DNA from: WHSW01 sp963842795
Lineage (GTDB): Bacteria; Actinomycetota; Thermoleophilia; Solirubrobacterales; 70-9
Reading direction: 5' to 3'
Assembly (NCBI GenBank): GCA_963842795.1
Contig: CAWJHV010000007.1
Coordinates: forward strand, 28,166-92,165
DNA: 64,000 nt
This document shows, piece by piece, positions 24,822-33,719 of the stretch. How positions within the stretch are numbered: position 1 is the first letter of the stretch; every line of letters starts with the position of its first letter. The position numbers and the translations under genes are program-made. The notes beneath the pieces were generated by a model that saw nothing but the letters and a program-made list of their open reading frames with translations, was not told the DNA's origin and searched no databases.

Positions 24822-27058
24822 ACGCTCGGGTCTACGAGCGCACGCGCGGCCGCCTCGATCTCCGCTTCCTGCAGTAAGACGTGGTCAGCGGCTTCCCCCA
24901 GCGGGATGAAGGAGTCCTGGCTCGTCACCCGCGAGATCGTCCCCTCGAAGTTCGCGTCGACTAGCGCGCCCACGACGCCCTCGGAGACCCCGCCGCTCCG
25001 GCGCGTCTCATCCACGATCAGCACGCGTCCGGTCGCTTCGGCCTCGCGGAGGATGTCGGCAACCGGCAGTGGGACGAGCCAGCGTAGGTCCACCACGCGC
25101 ACATCGATCCCATCGTCGGCGAGTCGCCGCGCGACGCGCAGCGACATGTAGGTGCCGTTTGCGAACGTGACGATTGTCAGGTCGCCGCCGTCACCGTGTA
25201 CTCGTGCCGAGCCAATTGGGGCGTGACAAGCCGACCACTCGCCGGGTGGGGGATACGGCGCGACCCAGCCACCATCATCCGGGCTGAGCAGATCACGGGT
25301 GTGGTAGAGCGCGATCGGCTCCAGAAAAACGCACGTCGATCCGTCAGCGGACGCTGCCGCCAGGCAGGCGCGGAGCATGGCCGCCGCGTCGTCCGGTCGT
25401 GCCGGAGACGCCACGACGATCCCCGGGATGTCCCGGAGGCCCGCCACGGCGTCGTCGTTGTGGAAATGCCCGCCGAAGCCCTTCTGGTAGCCGTATCCGG
25501 CGATCCGCAGCACCATCGGGTTGTGGTACTGCCCATTCGAGAAGAACGGCAAGGTGGCGGCCTCGCCTCGGAGCTGATCCTCGGCGTTGTGCAGGTAGGC
25601 CAGGTACTGGATCTCGGGAACCGGAAGCAGGCCGGAGACGCCGCAACCGAGCGCGACACCGAGGATCGTCTGTTCGTCGAGAAGCGTGTCGAACACGCGA
25701 GTGATGCCGAAACGGCGCTGCAGTCCACGGGTGACGCCGTAGACGCCTCCCTTATGACCGACGTCCTCGCCGAACACAAGCAGCTCCGGCCGGGCCGCCA
25801 GTGCGTCGGTCAACGTCGCGTTGATCGACTCGGCCAATGTCAACGGGCCCGCTTCTTCTGGAAGCTTCCCTCCGAACGCGCTCGACCTCGCGTCCGGGCT
25901 CGCGGCCCGGCTTGAGTCCGAGGCGATCGTTTCCGGCCGCCGTCGCGCGATCGGGTCCATCACCTCCGATGCGCTCGACAGCCGGCGTTGATCGGCGGCG
26001 TCGTCCGCCAGGCGCCGCACGTCCGTCGCAATTTCGTCGTACCTGGCGAGCAGCTCCCTCGGCTCGGCGATCCCGCACTCCGCGAGCAGGCGCGCGGCGT
26101 GGACGAGGGGATCGCGCTCGAGGTCCTCGCCGATCTCTGCACGGCTTCGATAACCGATCTCGGCGTCGCTGCCCGCATGCCCGAGGAAGCGAACGCACCG
26201 CAGGTGCAGAAACGCGGGGTGGCGCGAGCCGCGCACGTATTCGGCCGCCGCCAGAGCCGCGTCATAGGCGCCTGCGAGGTCTGTCCCCTCGGCGCTGAAA
26301 TAGCGCAGATGCGGCCGATTCGACCAAGCTTCGGTCACCCAGTCACGAGGCGTGCGGACGCTGATGCCGAAGCCGTTGTCCTCGCAGCAGAACAGCACCG
26401 GCATCCGCAGCCCCTGGTGCACGGTGTACTCAGCGGCGTTCAACGCTCCCAGGGCGGTCGAGTGGTTGAGCGAAGCATCGCCGAATGAGCAGACCGCGAG
26501 CGCGTCGGCGGGCCACGCAGGGTCGACACCGATTCGCTGCGCGCGTTCGATCGCGAACCCGACCCCCATCGCACGGGGCAGATGAGACGCGATCGTCGAG
26601 GTCTGAGGGATCACCGCGAGCGCGTGGTTGCCGAACACCTTGTGTCGCCCGCCCGAAATCGGCTCATCCGCGGCGGCGACCAGGCCGAGGAGGATGTCCC
26701 GCAGCGGGGTGGAGCCCGGGACCTGCTGAGCCCGCGCGCAGTAAAAACCGCCTGATCGGTAATGGAGGAGCGCTGGATCTGTGGGTCTGAGCGCCGCTGC
26801 GATCGCGGCGTTTGACTCGTGGCCCGCGGATCCGATCGTGTAGACGCCGGGCCCCTCCTTCCGCAGATAGCGCGCGGCCAGGTCGAGGTTCCTGCTTGCC
26901 ACCATCGCGTCGAACAACGCGAGGGCCATTCGTCCGGTGAGCCGGGTGCTGTCGCGGACCGGCTCATCGAGCTCGACGTCGCCGGCGCCTCCGCTTCCGA
27001 GCGCAGTCACGCGCTCGCGGAAGTGACGCTCTAGCGCTTGCTCCTGGGTCTCACCCAA
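24758..27058 (-). CDS. Fused 2-oxoacid dehydrogenase E1 (alpha+beta), candidate 2-oxoadipate dehydrogenase
   Basis: About 766 residues if started at TTG 27058, which overlaps the ALDH stop by 8 bp. The frame is open to an ATG at 27178, but that extension lies inside the ALDH gene. The N-terminal ~370 residues are an E1-alpha module with the thiamine-diphosphate motif GDASLNHSTALGALN ending near CCEDNGFGIS. A low-complexity linker follows, then an E1-beta module (LVFGEDVGHKGGVYGVT, DTLLDEQTILGVALG, FANGTYMSLRVAR). It decarboxylates a 2-oxoacid and reductively acylates the lipoyl E2; E2 and E3 are not in the window. Its operon with AASA dehydrogenase suggests 2-oxoadipate, though branched-chain oxoacids are possible. 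Confidence 0.82.
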   Translation of the reverse strand: MGETQEQALERHFRERVTALGSGGAGDVELDEPVRDSTRLTGRMALALFDAMVASRNLDLAARYLRKEGPGVYTIGSAGHESNAAIAAALRPTDPALLHYRSGGFYCARAQQVPGSTPLRDILLGLVAAADEPISGGRHKVFGNHALAVIPQTSTIASHLPRAMGVGFAIERAQRIGVDPAWPADALAVCSFGDASLNHSTALGALNAAEYTVHQGLRMPVLFCCEDNGFGISVRTPRDWVTEAWSNRPHLRYFSAEGTDLAGAYDAALAAAEYVRGSRHPAFLHLRCVRFLGHAGSDAEIGYRSRAEIGEDLERDPLVHAARLLAECGIAEPRELLARYDEIATDVRRLADDAADQRRLSSASEVMDPIARRRPETIASDSSRAASPDARSSAFGGKLPEEAGPLTLAESINATLTDALAARPELLVFGEDVGHKGGVYGVTRGLQRRFGITRVFDTLLDEQTILGVALGCGVSGLLPVPEIQYLAYLHNAEDQLRGEAATLPFFSNGQYHNPMVLRIAGYGYQKGFGGHFHNDDAVAGLRDIPGIVVASPARPDDAAAMLRACLAAASADGSTCVFLEPIALYHTRDLLSPDDGGWVAPYPPPGEWSACHAPIGSARVHGDGGDLTIVTFANGTYMSLRVARRLADDGIDVRVVDLRWLVPLPVADILREAEATGRVLIVDETRRSGGVSEGVVGALVDANFEGTISRVTSQDSFIPLGEAADHVLLQEAEIEAAARALVDPSVQVSGSRTSSPTSAEGSRASI

Positions 27059-28607
27059 ACTCGACGCCCTGGGCCAGCGGAAGCTCGTCTGAGTAATTGA
27101 TGGTGTTCGTTGCCCGGCGCATATAGGCGCGCCAGGCATCCGAGCCGGACTCACGGCCCCCTCCGGTGGACTTCTCACCGCCGAACGCGCCGCCGATCTC
27201 AGCGCCGGAGGTTCCGATGTTCACGTTGACGATCCCGCAGTCGGAGCCCTCGGAGGAAAGGAAGCGTTCGGCCTCTCGTTGATCGCTGGTGAAGATGCTG
27301 GACGACAGCCCTTGGGGAACACCGTTGTGGAGCGCGATCGCGTCCTCGAGGTCCCGGTAGGTCATGAGGTAGAGGAGCGGGGCGAACGTCTCGCGCCGCA
27401 CCAGCTCCGTCTGGGCGGGCATGCGGACGATCGCAGGCTCGACGTAGTAGGCATCGGGCAGGCCCGCAGCCTCGCGTCGGCCGCCGCCTGCGATCAGCTC
27501 GCCTCCGTCGGCCTGTGCCTCCTCGAGCGCTTCAACCATCTCCCGGTACGCCTTCTCATTGATCAGCGGACCCACCAGCGTCCCGGGCTCACTCGGGTCG
27601 CCGATCTCCAGGCGGCCGAACACGTCGCGCAGCGCGCCGACGAGCTCGTCGGCCACGTCGTCGTGTGCGATCACCCGACGCAATGTCGTGCAGCGCTGGC
27701 CGGCGGTTCCCGCTGCGGCGAAGACGATTCCCCGCTGGGCGAGCTCGAGATCCGCCGAGGGTGCCACGACCGCCGCGTTGTTCCCGCCGAGCTCGAGCAA
27801 CGCTCGCCCCATGCGCGCCGCGACGCGTGGCGCGATCTCCGTTCCCATGCGCTCCGAACCGGTGGCGCTCACCAGCGCGACATCGGGGCTGTCCACCAGC
27901 GCTTGGCCCTCGCGAGCGCCGGCGATCACGAGCCGCTGCACCGCGGCCGGCGCGCCGCACTCCGATGCGGCGCGATCCACCAGGGCCGAGCACGCCATCG
28001 AGGTGAGCGGGGTCATTGACGACGGCTTCCACACGATGGTGTCCCCGCAGACAAAGGCGACCGCGGCGTTCCAGGACCACACCGCCGCCGGGAAGTTGAA
28101 CGCGGTGATGACGCCGACCACGCCCAGCGGGTGCCACGTCTCCATCAACCGGTGGCCTGGCCGCTCGGACGGCATCGTGCGCCCATCGAGCTGGCGCGAC
28201 AACCCGACCGCGAAGTCGCAGATGTCGATGGCCTCCTGCACCTCGCCGAGGGACTCCGAGCGGATCTTCCCGGCCTCGATCGTGACCAGCTCGGCGACAT
28301 CCGCCTTGTGTTCGCCCAGCAGTTCGCCCAGACGCTTGACGAACGCGCCCCGGACGGGCGCGGGTACGGCACGCCACTCACGGAAGGCATGCTTGGCCTC
28401 GGCGATCGCCGCCTCCACCTCCGCCTGGCCTGCGGCGGGTACATCGAACAACGCCTCGCCAGTGATCGGCGAGCGCGCGCTCACGACCGGCCCGGTCCCG
28501 GCCGAGGACAGATCGACGCCGCAGTTCTCGAGGGCCCCACGGGCTCGCGAACGAAGTTCGTCGGTCGATGAGACGGACAGCTCGTGCTGGGGCTGGGTTG
28601 TTGTCAT
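27051..28607 (-). CDS. Alpha-aminoadipate semialdehyde dehydrogenase (ALDH7-like)
   Basis: 518 residues, NAD(P)-dependent aldehyde dehydrogenase: AFNFPAAVWSWNAAVAFVCG, ELGGNNAAVVAP (catalytic Glu) and GTAGQRCTTLRR (catalytic Cys). The C-terminus with NIGTSGAEIGGAFGGEKSTG, GRESGSDAWRAYMRR and NTINYSDELPLAQG is the signature of the ALDH7/antiquitin group, which oxidises alpha-aminoadipate semialdehyde to 2-aminoadipate. A clean ATG start at 28607 follows a GAGGAGCCA-type site. It lies 39 bp after the FAD oxidase gene and overlaps the E1 gene by 8 bp, so the three are one operon. Cytoplasmic. Confidence 0.88.
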   Translation of the reverse strand: MTTTQPQHELSVSSTDELRSRARGALENCGVDLSSAGTGPVVSARSPITGEALFDVPAAGQAEVEAAIAEAKHAFREWRAVPAPVRGAFVKRLGELLGEHKADVAELVTIEAGKIRSESLGEVQEAIDICDFAVGLSRQLDGRTMPSERPGHRLMETWHPLGVVGVITAFNFPAAVWSWNAAVAFVCGDTIVWKPSSMTPLTSMACSALVDRAASECGAPAAVQRLVIAGAREGQALVDSPDVALVSATGSERMGTEIAPRVAARMGRALLELGGNNAAVVAPSADLELAQRGIVFAAAGTAGQRCTTLRRVIAHDDVADELVGALRDVFGRLEIGDPSEPGTLVGPLINEKAYREMVEALEEAQADGGELIAGGGRREAAGLPDAYYVEPAIVRMPAQTELVRRETFAPLLYLMTYRDLEDAIALHNGVPQGLSSSIFTSDQREAERFLSSEGSDCGIVNVNIGTSGAEIGGAFGGEKSTGGGRESGSDAWRAYMRRATNTINYSDELPLAQGVEFG

Positions 28608-28646
28608 TGGCTCCTCGGTGAGTTCTGGGCGGAAGACGAAGATCGC

Positions 28647-29810
28647 TTATACAACGTTGTACTCGGGGCGAAGGGCGGACGCGTCGAAGCGGTCGAGGCT
28701 CAACGGTTCTATGTCGACGAACGGCGGGCGACGCAGAACCAGGTCGCGGAGGATCTCGCCGACGGCGGGGCCCTGGAGGAATCCGTGCCCGGAGAACCCG
28801 GTCGCGTAGAGGAAGCGCGAGACGCCCGTCGCCTCTCCGATGATCGCGTTGTGGTCTGGCGTCATCTCGTAGAGCCCGGCCCACCCGCCGCGGATACCGG
28901 CGTCGGCGATCCGAGGAGCCCGCCGCCGGACCACCTCCATCAGGCCTCCGATCCAGTCGTCGGTTGTCTCGACGCTGAAGCCCGGCTTCTCATGCGGATC
29001 GGACATCCCCATCAAGAGGCCGGGGCCCTCGCGGTGAAAGTAGAAGCTCGACTCGAAGTCGATCGTCATGGGGATCTGAGCGGGGAGTCCGTCCATCGCC
29101 TCGGTGAACAGGATCTGGCGCCGCAACGGCGTGACCGGCAGATCCAAGCCGACCATGGCGCCGCAGCCTCGTGACCAGGCGCCGGCGGCGCAGATCACGG
29201 TGCTCGTTTGGATCGAGCCGTGGTCAGTGACGACCTCGGTGATCTCGGCGCCGCTTCGGTTGATGTCGAGCACCTCGCAGTTGAGGCGGATCTCAGCACC
29301 GTGGGCACGGGCGGCGAACGCGTATCCCTGGACCACGCCCTCGGGGGTTGCGTGGCCGTCGCCCGGTGAGAACGCGCCGGCGAGGATGTCGTCCCCCTGC
29401 ACCAGTGGACATAGCTCGCGAGCTTCGCCGGCCGTAAGCATCCGGGAATCCAGTCCGTATTCGTTCTGAAGCGCGACGCTGCGCTCGAACTTCTCGACGT
29501 CGGGCTCACGGCTGAGGACGAACAGGTAGCCGACCTGCTTGAGGTCGATCTCCCACCCGGGCCGCCGGCCGAAGTCGCGGAACGCGTCCAGGCTGCGCTT
29601 GGCAATCTCGACGTTCAGCGCGTCAGAGAACTGGGTGCGCACCCCGCCGGCCGCTCGGCACGTGGAGCCGCTCCCGAGTTGCGCCCGCTCGACGAGCGCG
29701 ACGTCGACCCCCGCCTCGGCCAGGTGGAAGGCCGCACTGGCGCCGATCACGCCGCCACCGACGATGACCACGTCGGCGGAGTTCGGAAGCGGTGAGACCG
29801 AGCGGGGCAT
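28647..29810 (-). CDS. FAD-dependent amine oxidase (DAO/SoxB family)
   Basis: 387 residues from ATG 29810 (MPRSVSPLPNS). FAD-binding VVIVGGGVIGASAAFHLAEAG at the N-terminus, RAAGGVRTQF near the flavin site, and C-terminal GWAGLYEMTPDHNAIIGE and FSGHGFLQGPAVGE are typical of sarcosine oxidase-beta/glycine oxidase/FOXRED1-like proteins. It oxidises a secondary or primary amine of an amino acid. In this operon a role on 2-aminoadipate, pipecolate or saccharopine is attractive, since no aminotransferase is present to make 2-oxoadipate; this is inference. 71 bp separate it from the upstream MFS gene. Confidence 0.82.
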   Translation of the reverse strand: MPRSVSPLPNSADVVIVGGGVIGASAAFHLAEAGVDVALVERAQLGSGSTCRAAGGVRTQFSDALNVEIAKRSLDAFRDFGRRPGWEIDLKQVGYLFVLSREPDVEKFERSVALQNEYGLDSRMLTAGEARELCPLVQGDDILAGAFSPGDGHATPEGVVQGYAFAARAHGAEIRLNCEVLDINRSGAEITEVVTDHGSIQTSTVICAAGAWSRGCGAMVGLDLPVTPLRRQILFTEAMDGLPAQIPMTIDFESSFYFHREGPGLLMGMSDPHEKPGFSVETTDDWIGGLMEVVRRRAPRIADAGIRGGWAGLYEMTPDHNAIIGEATGVSRFLYATGFSGHGFLQGPAVGEILRDLVLRRPPFVDIEPLSLDRFDASALRPEYNVV

Positions 29811-29881
29811 CTCCAGGAGCGTACGTGGGGCGCTGCAACCGCGAAATTGGCGGCCCGCTTGATTCTTCCTGCCGTGCAGCT

Positions 29882-31447
29882 CTACGGCGCCGAGCCGGTA
29901 CACCCCCCGCAGCCGATCTCGACGCCTATGCCGGTTTCCACGCAGCCACCGCCCGGGACCGCGCCGGCCGGCAGTGGACGGGCCGTGATGCGGGGCGCCG
30001 GGCCCCGGTCGGGGACCGGCTCACCGACGGGCTCGACAGCGACCTCGGGTGCAGGCGCGCGTAGGAAGCTCAAAGCTACGGCGATCGCGACCAAGACCAA
30101 CCCGGCGCCGATCACGTACGCGAGGTGATAGCCGGAGTTGAGCGCCTGGGCTGCGGACTCGCCGTCGGCGAGCAGCCGCTCGGTGCGCTCGGTCGCCAGC
30201 GTCGCCAGCACGGCGAGACCGATCGCGCCGCCGACCTGCACGCTGGTGTTGACCAGGCCCGAGGCCAACCCGGAGTCGCTCGCCGTCGCGCCCGACATCG
30301 CCAGGGTCATCAGCGACGGGAAGCCAAGCCCCGACCCGAGCCCGATCAGGATCATCGCCGGCAGCAGGTCGATGACGTAGTTGGCGTCGACGGGCGTGCG
30401 CGCAAGCAGCAGCAGCCCGGCGACGATGCAGACCATCGCGGGGATGAGCGTCGCCTGAGGGCCAAAGCGGAGGTTGAGCTGCGCGGTGAAGCGAAACGAC
30501 ATCGTCCCCATGACCACCGTCAACGGCAGGTAGGCGAGGCCGACCTGGAGCGCGTCATAGCCGAGGATCCGCTGCATGTAGAGGGCTCCGAGGAAGAACA
30601 TCCCGAACATCCCGACGACGAGCAGCGCCTGGACGAGGTTCGCGCCGGCGACGTTGCGAGAGCGAAACAGCCGCAACGGCATCAGCGGGGTGGCAACGCG
30701 GTCCTGGCGGATCACGAACGCCGCCAGCAGCGCGAGCGAGATCGCGCCGAGGACGAGCGTCTGCGTCGAGCCCCAGCCCTCCTCCACGACTCCGAGGATG
30801 GTGTAGACGCCCAGCATCAGGCCGCCCGTGAGCAGCGCGGCGCCCGGGAGGTCGGCGCCCGCGGTGAGGCCGAGCCCCTGGCGATCAGGGACCAGCCTGA
30901 TCGCGAACAGCGCCGTCGCCAGCCCGATCGGGAGGTTGACAAAGAAGATCCAGTGCCAGTTGATCGCCTGGGTGAGGACCCCGCCAGCCAGGAGCCCGAT
31001 CGAGCCGCCGGCAACGGCGACGAAGGTGTAGATCCCGATCGCCTTCGCCTGGTCTCGCGGCTCCGGGAACATGGTCACGATCATCCCCAGGATCACGGCC
31101 GACGTAAGCGCGCCGCCGACCCCCTGGACGAAGCGGGCGCCGATCAGCAGCCCCTGGCTCTGGGCGAGCGCGCAGAGCAGCGAAGCGCCGGTGAACACAG
31201 CGAGTCCGACGAGGAAGATGCGCCGCTGGCCGATCAGGTCTCCGATGCGCCCCGAGAGCAGCAGCAGACCGCCGAAGGCGATCAGGTAGGCGTTCACGAC
31301 CCACGCGAGGTCGTTCTGGGAGAAGCCGAGGTCCTCCTGGATCGAGGGCAGCGCGACGTTCACGATCGTCGCGTCGAGAACGATCATCAGCATCCCGACG
31401 CAGAGGACGTAGAGGGCCAGCCAACGCCGCGTCTCCTCAACCGCCAT
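29882..31447 (-). CDS. MFS transporter, DHA2 family (14 TM) with Gly/Cys-rich tail
   Basis: 521 residues, integral membrane: LDATIVNVALPSIQEDLG in TM1, GRIGDLIGQRRIF between TM2 and TM3, and QGVGGALTSAVILGMI in the antiporter motif region. It is in the drug:H+ antiporter-2 family. The last ~50 residues after TM14 are Pro/Gly-rich and end GGGCVETGIGVEIGCGG-CTGSAP with three Cys, unusual for the family and possibly a metal or redox tail. It lies between a LuxR gene (48 bp upstream) and the lysine-type catabolic genes downstream, so it may carry a pathway substrate or product (inference). Confidence 0.87.
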   Translation of the reverse strand: MAVEETRRWLALYVLCVGMLMIVLDATIVNVALPSIQEDLGFSQNDLAWVVNAYLIAFGGLLLLSGRIGDLIGQRRIFLVGLAVFTGASLLCALAQSQGLLIGARFVQGVGGALTSAVILGMIVTMFPEPRDQAKAIGIYTFVAVAGGSIGLLAGGVLTQAINWHWIFFVNLPIGLATALFAIRLVPDRQGLGLTAGADLPGAALLTGGLMLGVYTILGVVEEGWGSTQTLVLGAISLALLAAFVIRQDRVATPLMPLRLFRSRNVAGANLVQALLVVGMFGMFFLGALYMQRILGYDALQVGLAYLPLTVVMGTMSFRFTAQLNLRFGPQATLIPAMVCIVAGLLLLARTPVDANYVIDLLPAMILIGLGSGLGFPSLMTLAMSGATASDSGLASGLVNTSVQVGGAIGLAVLATLATERTERLLADGESAAQALNSGYHLAYVIGAGLVLVAIAVALSFLRAPAPEVAVEPVGEPVPDRGPAPRITARPLPAGAVPGGGCVETGIGVEIGCGGCTGSAP

Positions 31448-31495
31448 TGATCCGATGCTAATGGCTCGCTAAGAAACCTGGTGGAGAGTCTGCCG

Positions 31496-32629
31496 CTAGG
31501 CGTCGCTGACGACGTGATGGCCGGCGGGGTCGAGGTGAATCGGCGCGTAGTGCTCGGCGAACAGCTTCGCGACCAGCTCACCCCGGCTCGAGACTCCGAC
31601 CTTCTCGAAGACCGCCTTGACGTAATCGCGGACGGTGTGCGGTGAGAGATACAGCCGGCTGGCCATCTCCGCAGTCCCGAGGCCCCGCGCGATCAGCTGC
31701 GTGATCTCCTCCTCGCGAGGGGTGAGCTCGTACGCCTGGACGATGATCGGCGCCACCTCCGAGGCCTTCGCCGGCTCGATCACGAGCGCCGTGTTGCCGA
31801 TCGTGCCGTCGGCGTTGCGCAGGCATGACGCGTGGCAGACGATCCAGCGGCCCGCACGTGAGCGCATCCGCGCGCGCACGACGCCGCCGGCGCGCTCCTC
31901 GGCGACCGCCCGCGCTCGGGACAGCGCGGCCATGATGAAGATCGGCAAACTCGCCTCGAGGTCGACCGCGTCGGCGAAGTCACGTGGCAGCTCGTCGAGC
32001 CAGGCGCGCGCGTCGTCGTTGACGGCGATCAGCTCGCCGCCCTTGGCGAACACCATCAACCCCGGGCCGCGCTCGATCGCTGGAACCGCTGCCGGCGGGC
32101 GCGAGAGCTCGCGAAGCAGTTCCGCAAGCGGTCGTGACAGCTCGGCGACCATCGCCACCTCGTCGCCGTCGAACGCCGGTCGGTCCTGGTCGCGGAAGAG
32201 GGCGACGATGCCCCACGGGCGTCCGTCGACACGCAGCACCGCCCGCAGCTCATCGCCGAACCCCTTCTCGCCCAGGACCTCCCGGTAGCGCGGGCTGCGC
32301 GTCGGACGTCCGCCGGTGGCCAGCCGCAGGCCGCCGGCGGGTGCCTCCGCCCGCGCGAGGTCGGAGTAGAGGTTCACGTCGGCGGTCAGGAACTCGGTCT
32401 CCCAGATCCGTAGACAGTCCTCGGCGGAAAAGCGGCAACGCTCGTCCATGTTCTCGGCCCGCGTCGGCGTAGTCGGGAGCCCGGACGCGGGGTCGGTCGC
32501 CATCCAGACCGAGGCGTCGAAGGGAATCAGCCGGCGCAGGCGAGACGAGGCGGCCGCGAAGGCGCCACCGGTCTCGCTCGCGTCGGCGGCACGGTCGATC
32601 ACGGTTGCGGAGAGCTTTCGATCGAGCAT
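31496..32629 (-). CDS. LuxR-family regulator with N-terminal sensory region
   Basis: 377 residues from ATG 32629, preceded by GAGGGGGTGG. A GAF/PAS-like region comes first (SRLRRLIPFDASVWMATDP, GDELRAVLRVDGRPWGIVALFR), then a second PAS-like part (LMVFAKGGELIAVNDDARAWL). The C-terminus is a LuxR/GerE helix-turn-helix (YELTPREEEITQLIARGLG, LYLSPHTVRDYVKAVFEKVG). It has no receiver domain. It is the first gene of a same-strand run leading to the MFS and the lysine-type operon, so it may control them. A paralogue with the same plan is at 48338-49486; both end with GELVA-x-LF-x-EHYAP. Confidence 0.85.
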   Translation of the reverse strand: MLDRKLSATVIDRAADASETGGAFAAASSRLRRLIPFDASVWMATDPASGLPTTPTRAENMDERCRFSAEDCLRIWETEFLTADVNLYSDLARAEAPAGGLRLATGGRPTRSPRYREVLGEKGFGDELRAVLRVDGRPWGIVALFRDQDRPAFDGDEVAMVAELSRPLAELLRELSRPPAAVPAIERGPGLMVFAKGGELIAVNDDARAWLDELPRDFADAVDLEASLPIFIMAALSRARAVAEERAGGVVRARMRSRAGRWIVCHASCLRNADGTIGNTALVIEPAKASEVAPIIVQAYELTPREEEITQLIARGLGTAEMASRLYLSPHTVRDYVKAVFEKVGVSSRGELVAKLFAEHYAPIHLDPAGHHVVSDA

Positions 32630-32775
32630 CGCCACCCCCTCAGGATGACAAGAACTCCTGCGATTCCAACCCCTCGATCGGGGGGAGCGCCTGCGCTGAC
32701 GACCCTCGTCCTGCGGGCTTGTGGATGAGCCGTCGAGACGGCACCGTGACGATCGACGTTGCGGAAAGGAGAACG

Positions 32776-33609
32776 ATGAGCAGCGGCGCAACAACCGACG
32801 ACACCTATGTGCTCGAACGCACGGCGGCCGAGTACGACCGGCTGCGGGACCAGGCGCGGATGTGGGAGCCGGAGACGGCACGGCTGCTCGACCGCGCAGG
32901 GATCGGCCCGGGTGCAAGCTGCCTCGACGTCGGCTGTGGGCCGGGCGAGGTGATGCGGTTGATGGCCGAGCGGGTTGGCCCGAGCGGCCAGGTGACAGGG
33001 ATCGACGTCGACGCGCCGCTCGGCGGTCAGGCGATCGAGGCCCTGCGCCTCGCAGGCCACCGGCAGTGCCGCTTCGAGGCGATCGACATCGAACACGACG
33101 CGTGGCTGCCGAGCGCTCCCTTCGATCTCGTCTACGCGAGGCTGGTGCTGCTGCACGTCGAAAACCCGGTCGCGGTGCTGAAACGACTCTGGGACCTGGT
33201 GGTTCCGGGCGGCTGCCTCGTCGTCCAGGACTACGACTTGACGAGTGGCGCGGTGGTCCCGGAGCTGAGCCTGACCGAGGAATTCTTTCGGGTCGCACGC
33301 GGCACCTTCGCCGCCGCCGGCTCCGACCTGCGGCTTGGGCTTCGCCTGGCCTCGCTGCAGCTCGAGGCCGGAATCGGCGCTCCGGACGGATTCGAGATCG
33401 GTACCCGGGTCGCTGCGCTGCCTGAGTTGGCGCCGATGTTCGAGGGCGTCTACCGCAGCGTCCTGCCCACCGCGATCAAGTTCGGGCTGACCACCGCCGC
33501 GGCCGCCGACGAGTGGCTGGAGGCGTTCGCACGCGAGACGCCAAACACCGTCGGGCACACGGCCCTGTGGGCGCTGCTGGTCGGCACCTCGACGAGGAGG
33601 AAGCCGTGA
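32776..33609 (+). CDS. SAM-dependent class I methyltransferase
   Basis: 277 residues, start ATG 32776 after AAAGGAGAACG. Motif I is CLDVGCGPGEVMRLM, acidic GIDVDAP ends strand 2, and FDLVYARLVLLHVENP and GGCLVVQDYDL give motifs II and III. UbiE/small-molecule methyltransferase type. It diverges from the LuxR gene over 146 bp. Substrate unknown. Confidence 0.85.
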   Translation: MSSGATTDDTYVLERTAAEYDRLRDQARMWEPETARLLDRAGIGPGASCLDVGCGPGEVMRLMAERVGPSGQVTGIDVDAPLGGQAIEALRLAGHRQCRFEAIDIEHDAWLPSAPFDLVYARLVLLHVENPVAVLKRLWDLVVPGGCLVVQDYDLTSGAVVPELSLTEEFFRVARGTFAAAGSDLRLGLRLASLQLEAGIGAPDGFEIGTRVAALPELAPMFEGVYRSVLPTAIKFGLTTAAAADEWLEAFARETPNTVGHTALWALLVGTSTRRKP

Positions 33610-33719
33610 ACGCGGCGGCTCGTCTTCGCCGACGGTCCAGGCTGGGACTGTCAGGCCCAGGCGGGGTTCGGTAGGGCGCCGCTGTCACAACTTGGGAGGG
33701 TCCGGTCAAGAACCATGTG

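Noticed and set aside
27059..27178. N-terminal extension of the E1 gene to ATG 27178
   Set aside because: The 40 extra residues lie within the conserved end of the ALDH gene, look non-coding and are not part of the E1 fold.
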